Below, one piece after another: positions 12,101 through 23,399 of a stretch of 37,368 bases of DNA (position 1 is its first letter; each line of letters begins with the position of its first letter). The notes beneath the pieces were generated by a model. The model did no database searches. It saw only the letters and a list, made by a program, of their open reading frames with translations, and was not told where the DNA came from. Source of the DNA: Acanthaster planci (lineage: Eukaryota > Echinodermata > Asteroidea > Valvatida > Acanthasteridae); assembly GCF_001949145.1 (NCBI RefSeq), contig NW_019091450.1, forward strand, positions 666,171 through 703,538, in the 5' to 3' direction. Made by a program: the position numbers and the translations under genes.

Positions 12101-15100
12101 TAGCTGCGTGTGCCTTCCTGTGTGTTAATTCTAGCGCTCATTTTTGTATGTGGTATCTGGTTTCATATGCTGGACGTTTTTAGGGAACTAAAGTTGAAGT
12201 AAAAATCCTTATTCAGCCTTTCTGCAATATAACATTAAATATAGATGTGAACCAAATGTTTATGAGGTCGTTATTACGGGAATATTCACATGGTGTGTTA
12301 GAATACGTAGTTAGAATGTAGATTGAATAACTCCCAGACAAGATGGCAATTAGTTACGTTCTGTTGCAGTATCAAAATAAGGCAGGGGAAGAAAGTGGCT
12401 CAACCATGAGTTCCCATTTCACCTAAATTCACAATTAAAGTTATTCCTAGGAACGAAATCGTGTTTTTTAGTCAAGAAAGGAACTCCTATTAAAGTATCA
12501 TTTTTTTATCGTACATTTATGAGCGTAAGTCTCTTAACGTGAGTTTTTGGCACACTTTAATGTAATGTCTGTTCCCCAGAAGTGCATTGAAATGATAGCA
12601 CACTTTTCACGACATCTTTGAAACACAGTTGGGTTTTACCGGTCTTTTGTGAAGTCCTGTAAGTGTGGCGTAGCGAAGTAGGTGACCTGTTCTTGGGTCA
12701 CGCGGAGAGGGACGTTCACGCCGACGGATTGCAGCACGTCGTTGGCCCAGGCCCCAGCCGTTACAACCACCCGACGACTTCGGAAATTCCCACGGTTAGT
12801 TTGAACCTTCTCGAAGAAAAACAAAAGAGAGGTCAGTCGATGTAAATCTACAGAGCGCTAAACGTGCCAACCTCTTTGTCGACGTCCTAAATTTATTCCC
12901 AGTGAGATTACATGAAATGATCGCAGGCAAAATCCCGACATCCTGATCACATAGGATCAAACGATACCGACATTCTATTGGCTGAGTGATGATATCCTGC
13001 TATTACAGCCAAATTTTATCAGGGTCTCAAGATATCCTGAAAGTGTTATGATAATAATTATCTCAGTCGATAGTCACTGTGCGTCCTTTGACAAGCAAGC
13101 CCAGGTTAGTTCTAACCATCCCATTACAGGCAAACCCATCACTGGGTCCAATTTGAGAGAAAACATTTCTTTGTGTAAAAGGAGTGATTCCCGGAGCTGT
13201 CTCTAGAGGGGCGACATAAGTGTCTTAATTGTTGGAACCAAAATGGCGGATTATAGTTCGTACACATAGACAATTAACACACAATACATGTAGCTGTATT
13301 CCTGTAATGTATACACAAACAGCCATATGAGTTCCAAAGTCTGGCGCTACTCTCTATATGCAGCTCTGGCTATTCCCAATGCCGGGCGCCACCGAATCGT
13401 TTTCACTAAAAGGCCTTTTAAAGTGCATTGTGAGAAAGCGGTGACTAAAAACTCTTTGCTTGTGTTGAAGATTCGGAAGTGTTTTAAGAGAGTAGGCCTA
13501 TTTGTGTTAATTAATATAAAATGGCATTCTTTACGAGGTATGGAGTGACCCGATAACTCACAGGATTCCTCAAATTACCGGTATCTACCCACAAAGTCTC
13601 AACGCAAGTCGCAGCGTGTCGGCCGTTGTTCCTTCTATCGTAAATGTGAAAATCGGCACCTCACTGACAACTTCTTGGTGACGCACTGCATTTGTGTGGA
13701 TGGCGTAAGACGCAATGAGAAAACCGATGCATTTTAAACCATTTACGATCGGTCACGTGGTGGGATATCAACCAACAGGAATTTCTGAACAGTCTCAGGT
13801 ATTTATGAAAGTGAACGTGTCTTGAGCGGGAGAAAGAGCGCGCAAACCACACACACATGCGTATGCCATTCGTACTGCACTTCCTGGTTCAAACTGATTT
13901 CACACTTTGGTACTCATGTCTGAGTTGAGAGCGGACTATGCATAAACACTCATTTCAGACGTGCCGTCTTACCAGTGGGAGTCCTCTGTACTTGGTAATA
14001 CCAGTCACCTTTACCTCCTCCAGAATAGTGGCGCCATGTTTCCTCGCTAGCTGTATATTAGTTGCATTCGCTAGCGCCGCATCGAGGACACCATTATCGG
14101 GAATAAAAATTGCCTGACAGTCGGACGTTGTTGTGAACTGTGGATACCGTTTCTTTAGCAGATCTCCGTCTAGTCTCTCGTAACTGGGAAAAAAACAAGA
14201 ATGACCTCATCTTGACTCACAAGTACTGGCACACCTATTCCCCATGTATGAAATTATCAGTTCATCTGTGAAGTTTCAGTTTGGTTGAACGTGGATCTTG
14301 TTTTCACGACCACCCATAGTTCACACTTCAAGGAGTGACCTCGTGCCACCCGGGTTTTTTTCAGTGGCCACCTTAAATTCGAAGATTGGCATCTCAACAT
14401 CACCAAAAACGTGAAATGAAAAGTTCCTAAAGGCTAAACACGGTAAACGATCCTTCTTAATATAACTCCCTCTAGGTCCATTGCATATTAGATTATTCAA
14501 GAAAAAAAACCCAAACACGGATAAAGCCATCACAAACTCACGATCAAACTTGTACAATGCACAATAATTTACTGGACCCCAAAGCTGGATCCAATGCATT
14601 ACTTTCTCCCCGACGTATGTAAAGTGACTCTCGTCGTGCGGTTATTTCAATATCACACATTTTCTGAATGCATTTCAGAAAGTTTAATACCTGACGCCAT
14701 GTTTATTCATTGCCTCCTCAAATTTGGCAATATACCCCTCGGCAGTAGGGCTCCCTTCAGTAAACGAGACTCCACCTGTTTTGTGAATCAGTCGGTGACC
14801 CGATTCCCTCTCGACCTCTTCCCAACATGAGTAAGCTCCGCGGCACAGGTCAATGTATTCACCGTCAACGTAGTCCATACGACTGTAAAAAGTTAACACA
14901 CTGACACTATACAACGTAAACTTGGGAACAACATAGACTGAAGATTACAACTTTGCCTCTTCAATGGAGGGGCTATGAGGAATAGGAGCTTTCAAACTAC
15001 TTGCATGTACGCTATGTTCACTGCGTGCATGTTCACCCACATGTGGATCTCAAAATAGTTGCCATTATTACAAGTGCCCCCAGTAAGAGCTTTGCGATTG

Positions 15101-18100
15101 GATGCACCCACTTTCTGGAAATTCTGAGTCTCTCCGTGTGCATTAATGGCCTGTGGGACGGTCCCCCATAAACCTCCTCTATGTCGGCGATGTGAAGATG
15201 CCCATGGAGAGAGAGATTGGTTACGGCCGGAATTAAAGCAAGCTCCTAATGTCTGCCAAGCGCACGCTTTGTGCACTTGTAAATGTGACCCTCTCCTAGA
15301 CCATTTCGATCCTTGGTCGGGTCGATCAGACCTGGAAAGACTCATCAGCTGACCCGGGCAAGGATCATAATTCCACGGTAAAACAAAAAAACCCACGTGA
15401 CCGGGATGATGGGTACGTCCATCTGATCCGGGAGATTTAGAGTGCAGTCTCATTTGTGTACAACTACCTCATTAAAGGCAAAGAAAAGATCGGCTGAATG
15501 GGTTGACTTTAAGGGTGACCTGCGTCCATGTCCAGCCTGCACACGCTAAAACTTCGGGTGTATTTGAGTGGGTAATCATGGAGATGGCTATTTGTGTCAT
15601 GTGTCAAACGTGACACGTGAGTTTGGGGGCGAGGTTGCTTCTCAAATGCATCCAATGGTAATGGTCGTATGTGCTCAGTGTGAGCTGACCCCAGCCCATT
15701 TGTGCGACTGACTCTCTCCCTGCTGTACGACCCCTTCCTTGCTACTTTAAGGATCGACTGGCTAGGTGAGTGTAATGCGACGTGTACTTCTGATATAATT
15801 GGGCTTATACACATCAACCTGTTTCAGGATTTTAAAGTAATTGTCTTACATGACTCTTGAGTGGTCTTGCGAGCCGCCGTTTTCATGGCCGAGTTTAAAT
15901 TGTTCCAAACCGAGAACTCCTGTGAGATTAAAGAACAAGAGGTTATGAGTATTTACAATAGTAACAAGTTGTCGTCATATTTATCATCGTCGTCCCAATT
16001 TGGCAGCTATAGCCTATTTTGTCGGTGTTTTTAGAAAGTGACAAAACCCGGAAAATCGAAAAAATTTTGATCTGGAGTTTATTCTACCATTTTACTTCCT
16101 TTGATCCAAAGAACAAATTAGCAGAGTTTCAAAGCAAATCGTTGTTTATTTTCCTAGTAAATGTAAACAAACAACCAACAGAGAGCTTAATCTCTGTGTT
16201 TCTCTGTTTGCACGAAGTGACAAAAAGTCACAACGTTTGCAGGGTAAAAATAGAGACAATACTCAATGCCTGCACAAGTGTGTGGGTGTACAGAATGCGT
16301 GGGAACGATGTTGCACATAAACACATTGGTGTGTGCAGGAATGTAACAGTTTTCTTCAAGCGCGTATTTTTTCACGAAGTGATAAATGTGTGTATAATGC
16401 AACGGGAAACAGTAATGACCTCGGGGTTTGTAAATCTTCAGAAACCTTGATTCGTTCATGGTTCTGCACCTTCAAAGGTACCATGTCACTCCCGTTTTTC
16501 AATTTTCGCCCGTTAGTCTTCCCGTTGGAATGAATAGAAAGAGAAGAGTGAAACTAGAAATTGTGCATAAAACTATCGTTAATGCTTTCACCACCAGTTT
16601 TAAGCAATCTCCGAAACCGAAAAAAGTTCGTCCTTTGTACTTTTGTAACCTTTGCTAGACCATTATTATTTCCTTGTTTTTATGGATAAAACTAGTAAGT
16701 GTTTACAATTGCAAATGATTGTTGTCAAAGACTGGTCAAAGCATCCTTAGAAGAGGAAGCAAATAAAATGTACAGTATTTATTAATGTAGTTTGGAACTA
16801 GGAAAAGTGGCATGTCCCAGTGAATTGTCTTGGCAGAATCACAATACAAGCAATTTCACCGATTTGAGGTCGTGACTTCGTCAGTAAAAGAGGATGACGT
16901 GTCGTTCACAAGTGCTGCCAAAGAATGGTGTTTACAGTACTGTATTGACGAAAAAAACTTCACTCCTTTTTTTCAAAATAGATTTCATGAATCAGAATCA
17001 CTCCTGAAGCCCGCCACAAACAAGAGCTGTATCAATTACTGAACAAAACACGTCCTCGTTGATGGTTATTCGCCATTTTGCTGTCCGTGTACGCTCGATT
17101 TTTTCTTTCCGATTTCTGCCTCGCGAGCCAAGCCGTTTCACAAATAATCAGATAGAAATGCTATTTGTCTCAAGGTCAGGTGAGGAATAAAACGCAGCAG
17201 AAATGAGGTAATAATTAAATGTTTAACTATAAATTGTTTCTTTTACTGCAGGCATGTGTTAGTACAAATAGAAGTAAATACGTCGTGCTTGACTACACAG
17301 CCGAATGATTTTTTACAATAGGGCTTCCATTTTTGACAATAGGGCTTCCATTGTTTGTACGGGCGGCATTAGCCAGCATTGACTGAAGCTCATCTGTTGC
17401 CTACAAAGAAACTTCAACATGATGGATATTCATGTTGGCAGAAATTTCGATCCAAAAATTCTATTTGGTGAAGACAAAAGGTAGTATGAATAAAAACTAT
17501 TATTTGCTTATACTACAAATTTGTTAGCATTTTAACTCGTGTTTGTACGAAAGATAACATCACGGCAAATGCTTTTACAATCCATAAGCAACTAACGTAA
17601 AACTAAACGACATTTAAAGAAGTCATGTGTTTCCAAAACGGGAACAAAACCCATGAAGGTCAACGAGTGGGAAACACAAACCTCTTAAGTTATCAGTGGG
17701 TTAAAAATAACAAAACTATTTATTTTTATGCTACCCGTCTATTTTGCACGCTTGTCAGACTAAACAATACCAATAATTACTACTCTCTCAGGTGCCATAA
17801 GCATTGCATACGTAGAGCCACTTCGACAGATTTGGCCGCAGCATCCACATCCGAGATAAAGCTGTCGAGATCGCCTGAAATAGAGGGCCACAGGACCTTG
17901 GCAGAAAGCAACAGTAGTGAGGAAATTTCTCTACGGCCCGTAAAAATGAAAATAATGATTTTGTTTGGGAATTTACGGTTAGAAAAAGATCATCAGGGGC
18001 ATCGAGGGGCCAACATTCACAGCATAGTTTCACTTAATTTTTCAATGTAGGAACCATCCCAGAACTCGTCCGGGACCAATTGCGGGCAAGGTACTGGTGC

Positions 18101-20578
18101 AACATTTACTTGACCAGTAAGAAGCCATTCATTTATCCCGATAGAGTTCCAGAAACATTTTCATCAGCAACATGTCAACCGTGATCGACTCTCCACGTTA
18201 GGCCTTTGCACACAGCGGGTGGCTCCAGAAGAGTTGGTTGTGATTTCAAGAAGAGTGACCTTGTGTTACTCAACACAAGCTACTGACAGTGAGTCCACTG
18301 CGATGGTTAAACCTTGGTTTCTTATCTATGTTCAGAGGGGTAAACATGAAATACACGGTATTACTTGCTCACCTACAAAATCGTAGGTTTTATTTTGTAA
18401 CATGAGTATGTACAAAGTATGGTGCTTTAATGTTCTTTTCTTTCACTTCATTTCGAAATTATAACTATAAACCGAAGCAAAGCATGAGGAAAATAAGAAA
18501 ATAACTTCGAAGCACGGATTGGCAAATGACATTTAGGAACTATGCCTTGAAAAAACAAGGGAAAATGTACTCAACTGGTGTATATTAGAGAAAAAGTCCA
18601 TGGAGAGCATTCTAAACCAGATGGTTATCATTAGGTCATTATATTAGCATTACTTCGAATACCAGTACAGTACACAATGCGTCCTTGAGTGCCCAGCATG
18701 GCCCAACCATACACCGCAGTGGGGGGGGGACATGTGTAAAGAAACTGATGGCTTCATTGCGGGAAGATTGTTGATAAGATTGTTATAAATTCCACAACTT
18801 AACCAGCTACAATGTCTGTAACCTATCGACAACTTATTCCGGACAAAATAAGATAACATTTTCTTTACGTTTTCCAAAACGCGAGCACTGTTAGGAATGA
18901 ATAAAACACGATTAGATTTTTTTCCCTGCCCAATGACCAAATTGTCCATTAAAGTTTTGAAAGACCAGGAAACTGTCCGACTCCCTACCTGTGCTCAGCT
19001 TCCATAACAACGCGCACATTTTCCGAAAGTATTTTCAATAACATTACATGTGTCAAGTTGTGGTTAAGGTCAGTCAACGTTTGACTGGGCCCAGGTTATT
19101 ACCAATTTAAATTGATCCCCTTCCAACCCCCCGTGCTAAGAAATGTAAAAAAAATGGATTGGAAAGCATTTTTAGTGGTCTCCTGGAGAGTGCAGGCCCA
19201 AAAATTCTTTTCCACACGATTGTCTTTCTCTCTTTTGATCATGCTGATGGTACGAAAACACCAATCAGGTCTGGGGACCAATACCCCATTTTCCCGCCCC
19301 ATAGACTATTACACTTGAACATGCACGCGAAGAAAGAGCATGGTCGCGTGTTTTTCTTTTCACAATACGCATCGTACTTTCCTATTTGAAAATGGTTTTC
19401 TTGCCAGTCATGGAGGAGACTAGTCCGCAAGCTTAATATGAGCTTTCCTGTTGAAATTTCGATACGTCCATATGAAAAAACCTCCGGATTCACATATTGG
19501 AACGGGGAAATACATTTGTGGTACTGAAAAACATACGTTTGTGAAGGAAAATAAATGATCAATGTACAAAAAACCCTCTGCTGGAATTTTGCCTTAGCAT
19601 ATAAGCATAGTTTGCTAGGCTGTTGCATAAAACTAAGGGGCCCTTGATAACAACCACGATAGGACGATGCAGGAAAGGGCCTTAACAGGGAAGAGAACAA
19701 GTGCAGGGCATCGCCAGATTAATTAGCCATCTCGATTAACGGGTTTTAATAATTCCAGCAATGAATCAGTTGACCGACTACTGTACTTTCACTAGGTGTT
19801 CATATACAATGTCGTCATCTACTATGCCCTTACTAATTGATACATGAGGATTTTTACCATAGATACAGGAAAAACAATGCCAATGTAACATTACATGCTC
19901 TACCACCAGCTTTCAAAAAGTGCAGGGTAGAATGTAGTCCTCTAATTCATGTCACAATTTCTGCCCAGCTCATTTGCATAAAAACGCCCCCCCCCCCATT
20001 TGTTTTTAAAAATGAGATATTTTGGCACCCTATACGGTGACAGTAATTATTTGCTAGAATCAATTACTCCGTGGATCTTTGGGCTTGCATCTGAGGGCAA
20101 AATGAATGGATCCACAATTGGGTTGCCAAAAACTTTCTCAGCTCCCTATGGGAAGTAGAGGGATGCCAATTGAAAGAAAGCTGCATGCAGATTTCGAAAC
20201 TATGAGCGGGTTTTTTTTAATTGACTAATTAAATTGCAGTCGGTTGTCTGCAAAAGTTTGAAAGGAACAGAAATATTCATGCCAAAAACGGCTTAATTAA
20301 TGATTAAAGAAACTCCACGGGTGTTTGGATGCAGGTTACAGTCCTTGCACAATGTTAATTGGCTGTACAGTTTTTTCAATGCAGCTTGAATTGGTGGGCT
20401 GTTCCCTAGGCCCAAGTTTATTAGCCATATAAGGCAGAGAAGACATGGTGTTGTTTTACATAAATACATACATGGACCGGTACTTACCCTTTCCAGCCTG
20501 TCTGGCTAGCCAGTACAACGCCCCGCTGCCAATACCTCCACAGCCTACGACGATGCTGTCATAATATGGGGTCTCCAT
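9007..20578 (-). CDS. PIPOX: Peroxisomal sarcosine oxidase-like FAD enzyme, complete gene (8 coding exons)
   Basis: Members of this family oxidatively demethylate N-methyl amino acids such as sarcosine (and pipecolate in vertebrates), giving hydrogen peroxide in peroxisomes. Exons in transcript order are 20578-20488, 15919-15850, 14882-14691, 14183-13973, 12809-12640, 11277-11088, 9893-9760 and 9181-9007. All introns are GT-AG, phases agree at every junction, and they total 1233 nt (410 aa plus stop), close to human PIPOX (390). Landmarks: GCGGIG at residues 12-17 (FAD dinucleotide fold); E36 closing the second strand; HSRVIR at 50-55, like the HGDTRIIR active-site arginines of monomeric sarcosine oxidase; TAGAWAN in exon 5; Cys319 in TKTCLYAMTLD, the position carrying covalent FAD in the family; GAGHAFK ending at K353; C-terminal SKL, a canonical PTS1. 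The exact substrate is not determinable. Invertebrates carry paralogues, so the symbol means family membership, not proven orthology. Confidence 0.93.
9760..9893 (-). CDS. PIPOX: PIPOX-like exon 7 (flavin cysteine)
   Basis: Covers residues 309-352. TKTCLYAMTLDRHFVID matches the xxCMYTxTxDxxFIID motif whose cysteine carries 8-alpha-S-cysteinyl FAD. CYGAGHAF then matches the GFSGHGF turn. The cysteine falls at residue 319 of the assembled protein. The acceptor is CTTGCAG and the donor AA|GTGAGT. Confidence 0.93.
11088..11277 (-). CDS. PIPOX: PIPOX-like exon 6
   Basis: Covers residues 245-308. It contains VYYGLPIHGAAGPKIGIDAA, aligning with the YYGFP ... LKLGYH stretch of bacterial sarcosine oxidase. 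K271 matches the lysine known to speed oxygen reduction, whereas the following histidine position is Asp275 here. The acceptor is TTCTTGACAG and the donor GGG|GTACGC. Confidence 0.92.
12640..12809 (-). CDS. PIPOX: PIPOX-like exon 5
   Basis: Covers residues 189-244 and carries RRVVVTAGAWANDVL, the strand and TAGAW turn of the second FAD-binding segment, then LRVTQEQVTYF, where the substrate domain resumes. The acceptor is chosen as TTCTTCGAG|AAG. Using the next AG, three bases on, would drop one lysine and leave the frame unchanged. The donor is CG|GTAAAA. Confidence 0.91.
13973..14183 (-). CDS. PIPOX: PIPOX-like exon 4
   Basis: Covers residues 118-188, including LLKKRYPQF (the L..RYP motif of the family), IPDNGVLDA (the DNxGVL/A turn that lines the flavin) and ATILEEVKVTGI. 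It is bounded by a TTTTTTTCCCAG acceptor and a CTG|GTAAGA donor, and ends in phase 0. Confidence 0.93.
14691..14882 (-). CDS. PIPOX: PIPOX-like exon 3
   Basis: Covers residues 55-117. It reads RMDYVDGEYIDLCRGAYSCW, then a helix rich in Glu, then LIHKTGGVSF, matching the family pattern of a helix followed by a TGG turn. The acceptor TTTTTACAG and donor CAG|GTATTA are good. R55 continues the RxxR active-site pair begun in exon 2. Confidence 0.93.
15850..15919 (-). CDS. PIPOX: PIPOX-like exon 2
   Basis: A 70-nt exon too short to stand out as an open frame. It encodes VLGLEQFKLGHENGGSQDHS followed by RV, the segment after the first FAD strand with the acidic residue E36 and the SQDHSR active-site stretch. 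Its acceptor is CTCACAG and its donor CAT|GTAAGA. It enters in phase 1 and leaves in phase 2, matching both neighbours, and codon 54 becomes Ile only after splicing. Confidence 0.92.
17310..17351 (+). repeat. Two-copy 21-base tandem duplication
   Basis: Two adjacent units ending in ACAATAGGGCTTCCAT, differing only at one or two bases of the T-rich lead-in. It lies in intron 1 of the oxidase gene and has no evident function. Confidence 0.8.
19080..19330 (+). repeat. Dispersed repeat family A, copy 1
   Basis: The segment from CCCAGGTTATTACCAATTT through the run TGATCATGCTGATGGTACG is recognisably related to 26190-26430. Both share the order CTGG(G/A)CCCAGGTT, CCAACC...GTGC(T/C)AAGAAA, AAAATG, then (A/T)GATCATGCT-like and TGGGG words. 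Similarity is degenerate, so this is an old insertion. No ends or protein were recognised. Confidence 0.5.
20488..20578 (-). CDS. PIPOX: PIPOX-like exon 1 (start codon)
   Basis: Encodes residues 1-30 plus the first base of codon 31. It begins METPYYDSIVVGCGGIG, the N-terminal beta strand and glycine loop that hold FAD. The ATG at 20578 is chosen because it sits six residues before the conserved strand, as is usual in the family. The donor is G|GTAAGT. No splice acceptor is needed upstream, so any 5' UTR continues directly beyond the ATG or is split further upstream. Confidence 0.92.
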
Positions 20579-20618
20579 AGTCAGCGCTACTTTTAAGCAA
20601 AGGCCGTGAGGTCGTCAG

Positions 20619-20631
20619 TCAAAGATCAAAG
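20619..20631 (-). promoter_or_regulatory. Possible nuclear-receptor DR1-like / TCF-like site near the oxidase start
   Basis: About 45 bases upstream of the oxidase ATG, the + strand reads TCAAAGATCAAAG: two CAAAG half sites spaced as in a DR1 element, and also an AGATCAAAG core matching the TCF/LEF consensus. DR1 elements bind HNF4 and PPAR-type receptors, which control many peroxisomal genes in vertebrates. A 13-base match can easily occur by chance. Confidence 0.22.
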
Positions 20632-20639
20632 TAGTGATT

Positions 20640-21160
20640 CCCCTAAAAATATAATAATACTCTTATGTGCATACGGAGTTTCATGTACATAGGTATGGCA
20701 GTGTGGAAGGCGGATTTCTGCCACGTCGGTACCTGTATTAAAGACACAGAGGTCTGATCGGTTGTGGAAATTCGTATCCAGCAGCATATGGTCGGTAACG
20801 TAGTCCCTACCCACCACTTCTGCTCGGTTTATGACTCGACCCCCCCCCCCATCTTGCGTTTTATTGCCAAATAAACAAAAGCAATATAACCAAGAACTGC
20901 ACCTTGATCACGACATAATGAAACTGTTGCGCGTCTGCAAATTTCGATATCAAAATCTTTAAGACCTGCTGGTTTCATTTCTTTTCAATTAAACTTTTCT
21001 CCACTTAGGCCTATCTAAAGACCTTGGGCAACAGCAGCGTATCCTGCTTTTGGTGTTTGCGGGATTCAAAAGAGAATGCGTCTTCGGACGTGTTCAACAA
21101 TATCAAAAGCCTGGTCGCCAATGTTGGGCATTTTTGCGAACTATAAAGTCCAAGGCAGGC
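20640..21160. other. Upstream region of the oxidase gene
   Basis: No gene was recognised. A C homopolymer occurs near 20841-20850. The promoter of the minus-strand oxidase presumably lies here, but I see no clear TATA box at a fitting distance. Confidence 0.4.
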
Positions 21161-21620
21161 GCCATCTGAGCTGGTTGAGTGTTAGGTCCACGGCTGATTT
21201 ACGCGCGCATGATGACTATGAAAGAATTCTTAGAATTTTTATGTTTTTCTTTATTTATTGGTATACATAGACAGACAGCAGGAGCTGAAAGGCTAACTTA
21301 ACAAAACAAATTAACATGCGGGCATAAATTACTCCATAAAAACAGTTAAAGTCGAAAGCAATGAGTAATTACAGATGAGTAGAATTGCTGGATGCAAATC
21401 TGAATATGGCAAAACTAGGCCCACATAAAAGAAATTCAATGAGAATTAGACAACCGTTAACCTCCTCCACATCTAACCTCATATGTTTCCGCAGCTCCAT
21501 TTATTTCGCACGAATACTTTCAAAACGTGTTCTCGAGAGATGATAATAATCAGGACAAAATAAGGGCAACGAGGCACTCTCCATGGAAGTTAAAAAATGG
21601 ACATCTTTTTTTGTAGTGTC
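21160..21620. repeat. Left arm of a long imperfect inverted repeat
   Basis: The sequence from GGTTGAGTG...TTACGCGCGCAT through TTTATTGGTATACA, GGCTAACTTAACAAAACAAA and GGGCAACGAGGCACTCTCCA matches, in order, the reverse complement of 23290 down to 22670. The match runs over several hundred bases at roughly 80 percent by eye. Together the arms flank about 1 kb. This could be a foldback-type element or two insertions of one family in opposite directions. No protein was recognised in the arms. Confidence 0.75.
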
Positions 21621-22669
21621 AAAATAGCAGCAAAGCAGTTTGAGCGTTAGTGTAGAATGTTTTTTCCCTTATATATCAAGCTTCCCAGCGTCAACATGAA
21701 AATGTGAATGCGAAATAAAAAGGACTTTAATTTCTTCGCTGCCTCTGATTTCCCGGAAATGCTTTGAACAAGTACTAACAACAGTAATAGTTCAGTTAAA
21801 AAATGTCTTCACTCGAAATATTAGTCGAAACGTTAAAGAAGAATTACTGAGCACACTCTTGGTCTACGTTTTTCATTCAAAGTTTGTAAAGGCAAGCAAC
21901 ACACCTTCAAAAGAAGTGTGCCCCGCATTATCCACTTCAGAAGAGTAAAAACACTCTGAAAAAAAGAAAAAATAACTCTTAAGAGAGTCAAATCGGCTCG
22001 AAGAGATGACCAACAGATTGGTAGTGGAACTTCACGAACTATCCGAATACGCAGAACTGCAGTAGTCTGGAATCCAATTCCAGGTTTCGTTTCAATATCC
22101 TACAAAACATACTTTAATTGCTCACGAATTTGGGGGTAATTTGGTCAGATTCCAAAGGGCTACAAATTTTATGAGCATATGTAGCAGTGCTCAGGGCCGC
22201 TTCCCGAGGCACATTTATATTGTGTGTCGTTGATCTATATGTACCATAAAACGTAACGAATTCGAAATTTAATGGAGTCAGAGAAGATACTGTTGTTGAT
22301 AGAACCCGCATTCCAATGACTTAAGTGGAAGATAAGCGTCATAGCACCTGAACAGCTACAAGCTTAATGAAGTACTCATTCGAGGATGCATGATACTCGC
22401 ATTCGTCAACATGCGTGCCGGCCTTAATGTAACGAATAGGCCTTCACTGTACTTGAAATGTTTATGACTACACGTATCTTTACTGCAGGGCTGTTAAAAT
22501 TAACTCCGTGTTGTAAAGAACAATAAAATTAATTATATGACGTACTTATGTAACATCGAATATTTCAAAGCGATATGTTTTACTTCGATGAACAACTGAT
22601 CCAGTTAAGTGTATGGGTGCTTTTTTGCCTATCTATGGTGATACAGGTATGATTTCCCACCTGGAGTGA
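21621..22669. other. Loop between the inverted arms
   Basis: About 1 kb of AT-rich DNA separates the inverted arms. No transposase or other coding similarity was recognised, and none of its short open frames is convincing. Confidence 0.5.
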
Positions 22670-23290
22670 CCTCTTGACAGTAGAAAATGAGATGTCCACT
22701 TTTGAACTTCAATGGAGAGTGCTTTGTTGCCCTTGTTTTGTCTTCATTGGCAGCCCTACACACTCTTCTTGAGTTTCTTATGATTGTGTCTTTCCATAGT
22801 ACTGCACATTTTACTCGTGTAGGGTATTTGTTTACTTGTTTAACGTCTTTGTCATTCTTAACGAAAAACTATTCTGATTATTGTTATCTCTAGAGTACAC
22901 GTTTTGAACTTATTCGTGCAAAATAATGGAGCAGCAGAAACAATAATATGAGGTTACATGTGGAGGTTTGCGGTTATTCAATTCTTACTGGATTTCCCTT
23001 ACGTAGGCCTATTTGCCATTTTCATGTTTGCTTTCAGCAATTCCACTCATCTGTAATTGTTCTTTGCTTTCGACTTTATCTTGTTTTATGGATTAATTTA
23101 TGCCTGCATGTTAATTTGTTTTGTTAAGTTAGCCTTCCAGCTTCTGCTGCGTCATCATGCCTGTCTTTGTATACCAATAAAGAAAAAAAGAAATGATAAA
23201 AGTCTAAGGATTCTTGGCCTTCACAGTCACTATGCGCGCGTAATTCAGCCATGGGCCCATTTACTCAACCAGAGAGTCAAAAGCAGTGAA
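22670..23290. repeat. Right arm of a long imperfect inverted repeat
   Basis: Reverse complement of the left arm. Compared with the left arm it carries an extra insert of roughly 130 bases between the AATAATCAG and GACAAAACAAGGGCAAC blocks (about 22755-22880). Its outer part contains the words GGTTGAGT and TTACGCGCGCAT seen in the left arm. The insert shows the arms have diverged and are not a recent assembly artefact. Confidence 0.75.
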
Positions 23291-23361
23291 AACATGAGGG
23301 GACCTCTTGGTCACCAAACACGACCGGGCCTTAGTCATATGTTTATTTCTTTTGACTCTCT
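23271..23361. repeat. Perfect 13-bp inverted repeat at the outer end of the right arm
   Basis: AGAGAGTCAAAAG (23271-23283) is perfectly complemented at 23349-23361, with 65 bases between. The related word CTTTTGACTCTCCGACTGAAC recurs near 35508, so this may be an element terminus found elsewhere in the genome. Confidence 0.5.
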
Positions 23362-23399
23362 GACTAAAAAAAAGTTTTCGCGGACATTTCGTTAGTCAT

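Larger units (their letters stand above)
15920..20487 (-). other. Large first intron of the oxidase gene
   Basis: At 4568 bases this is about three times longer than any other intron of the gene (507-1362). It holds a two-copy 21-base tandem duplication and one copy of a dispersed repeat, listed separately. No nested gene was recognised. First introns of animal genes often hold regulatory elements, but none is identifiable here. Confidence 0.7.

Noticed and set aside
14992-15453. 153-codon minus open frame and overlapping + strand frame inside intron 2 of the oxidase gene
   Set aside because: Neither frame has a recognisable domain. The exon 2 to exon 3 junction is fully explained without it and splicing in phase excludes it.
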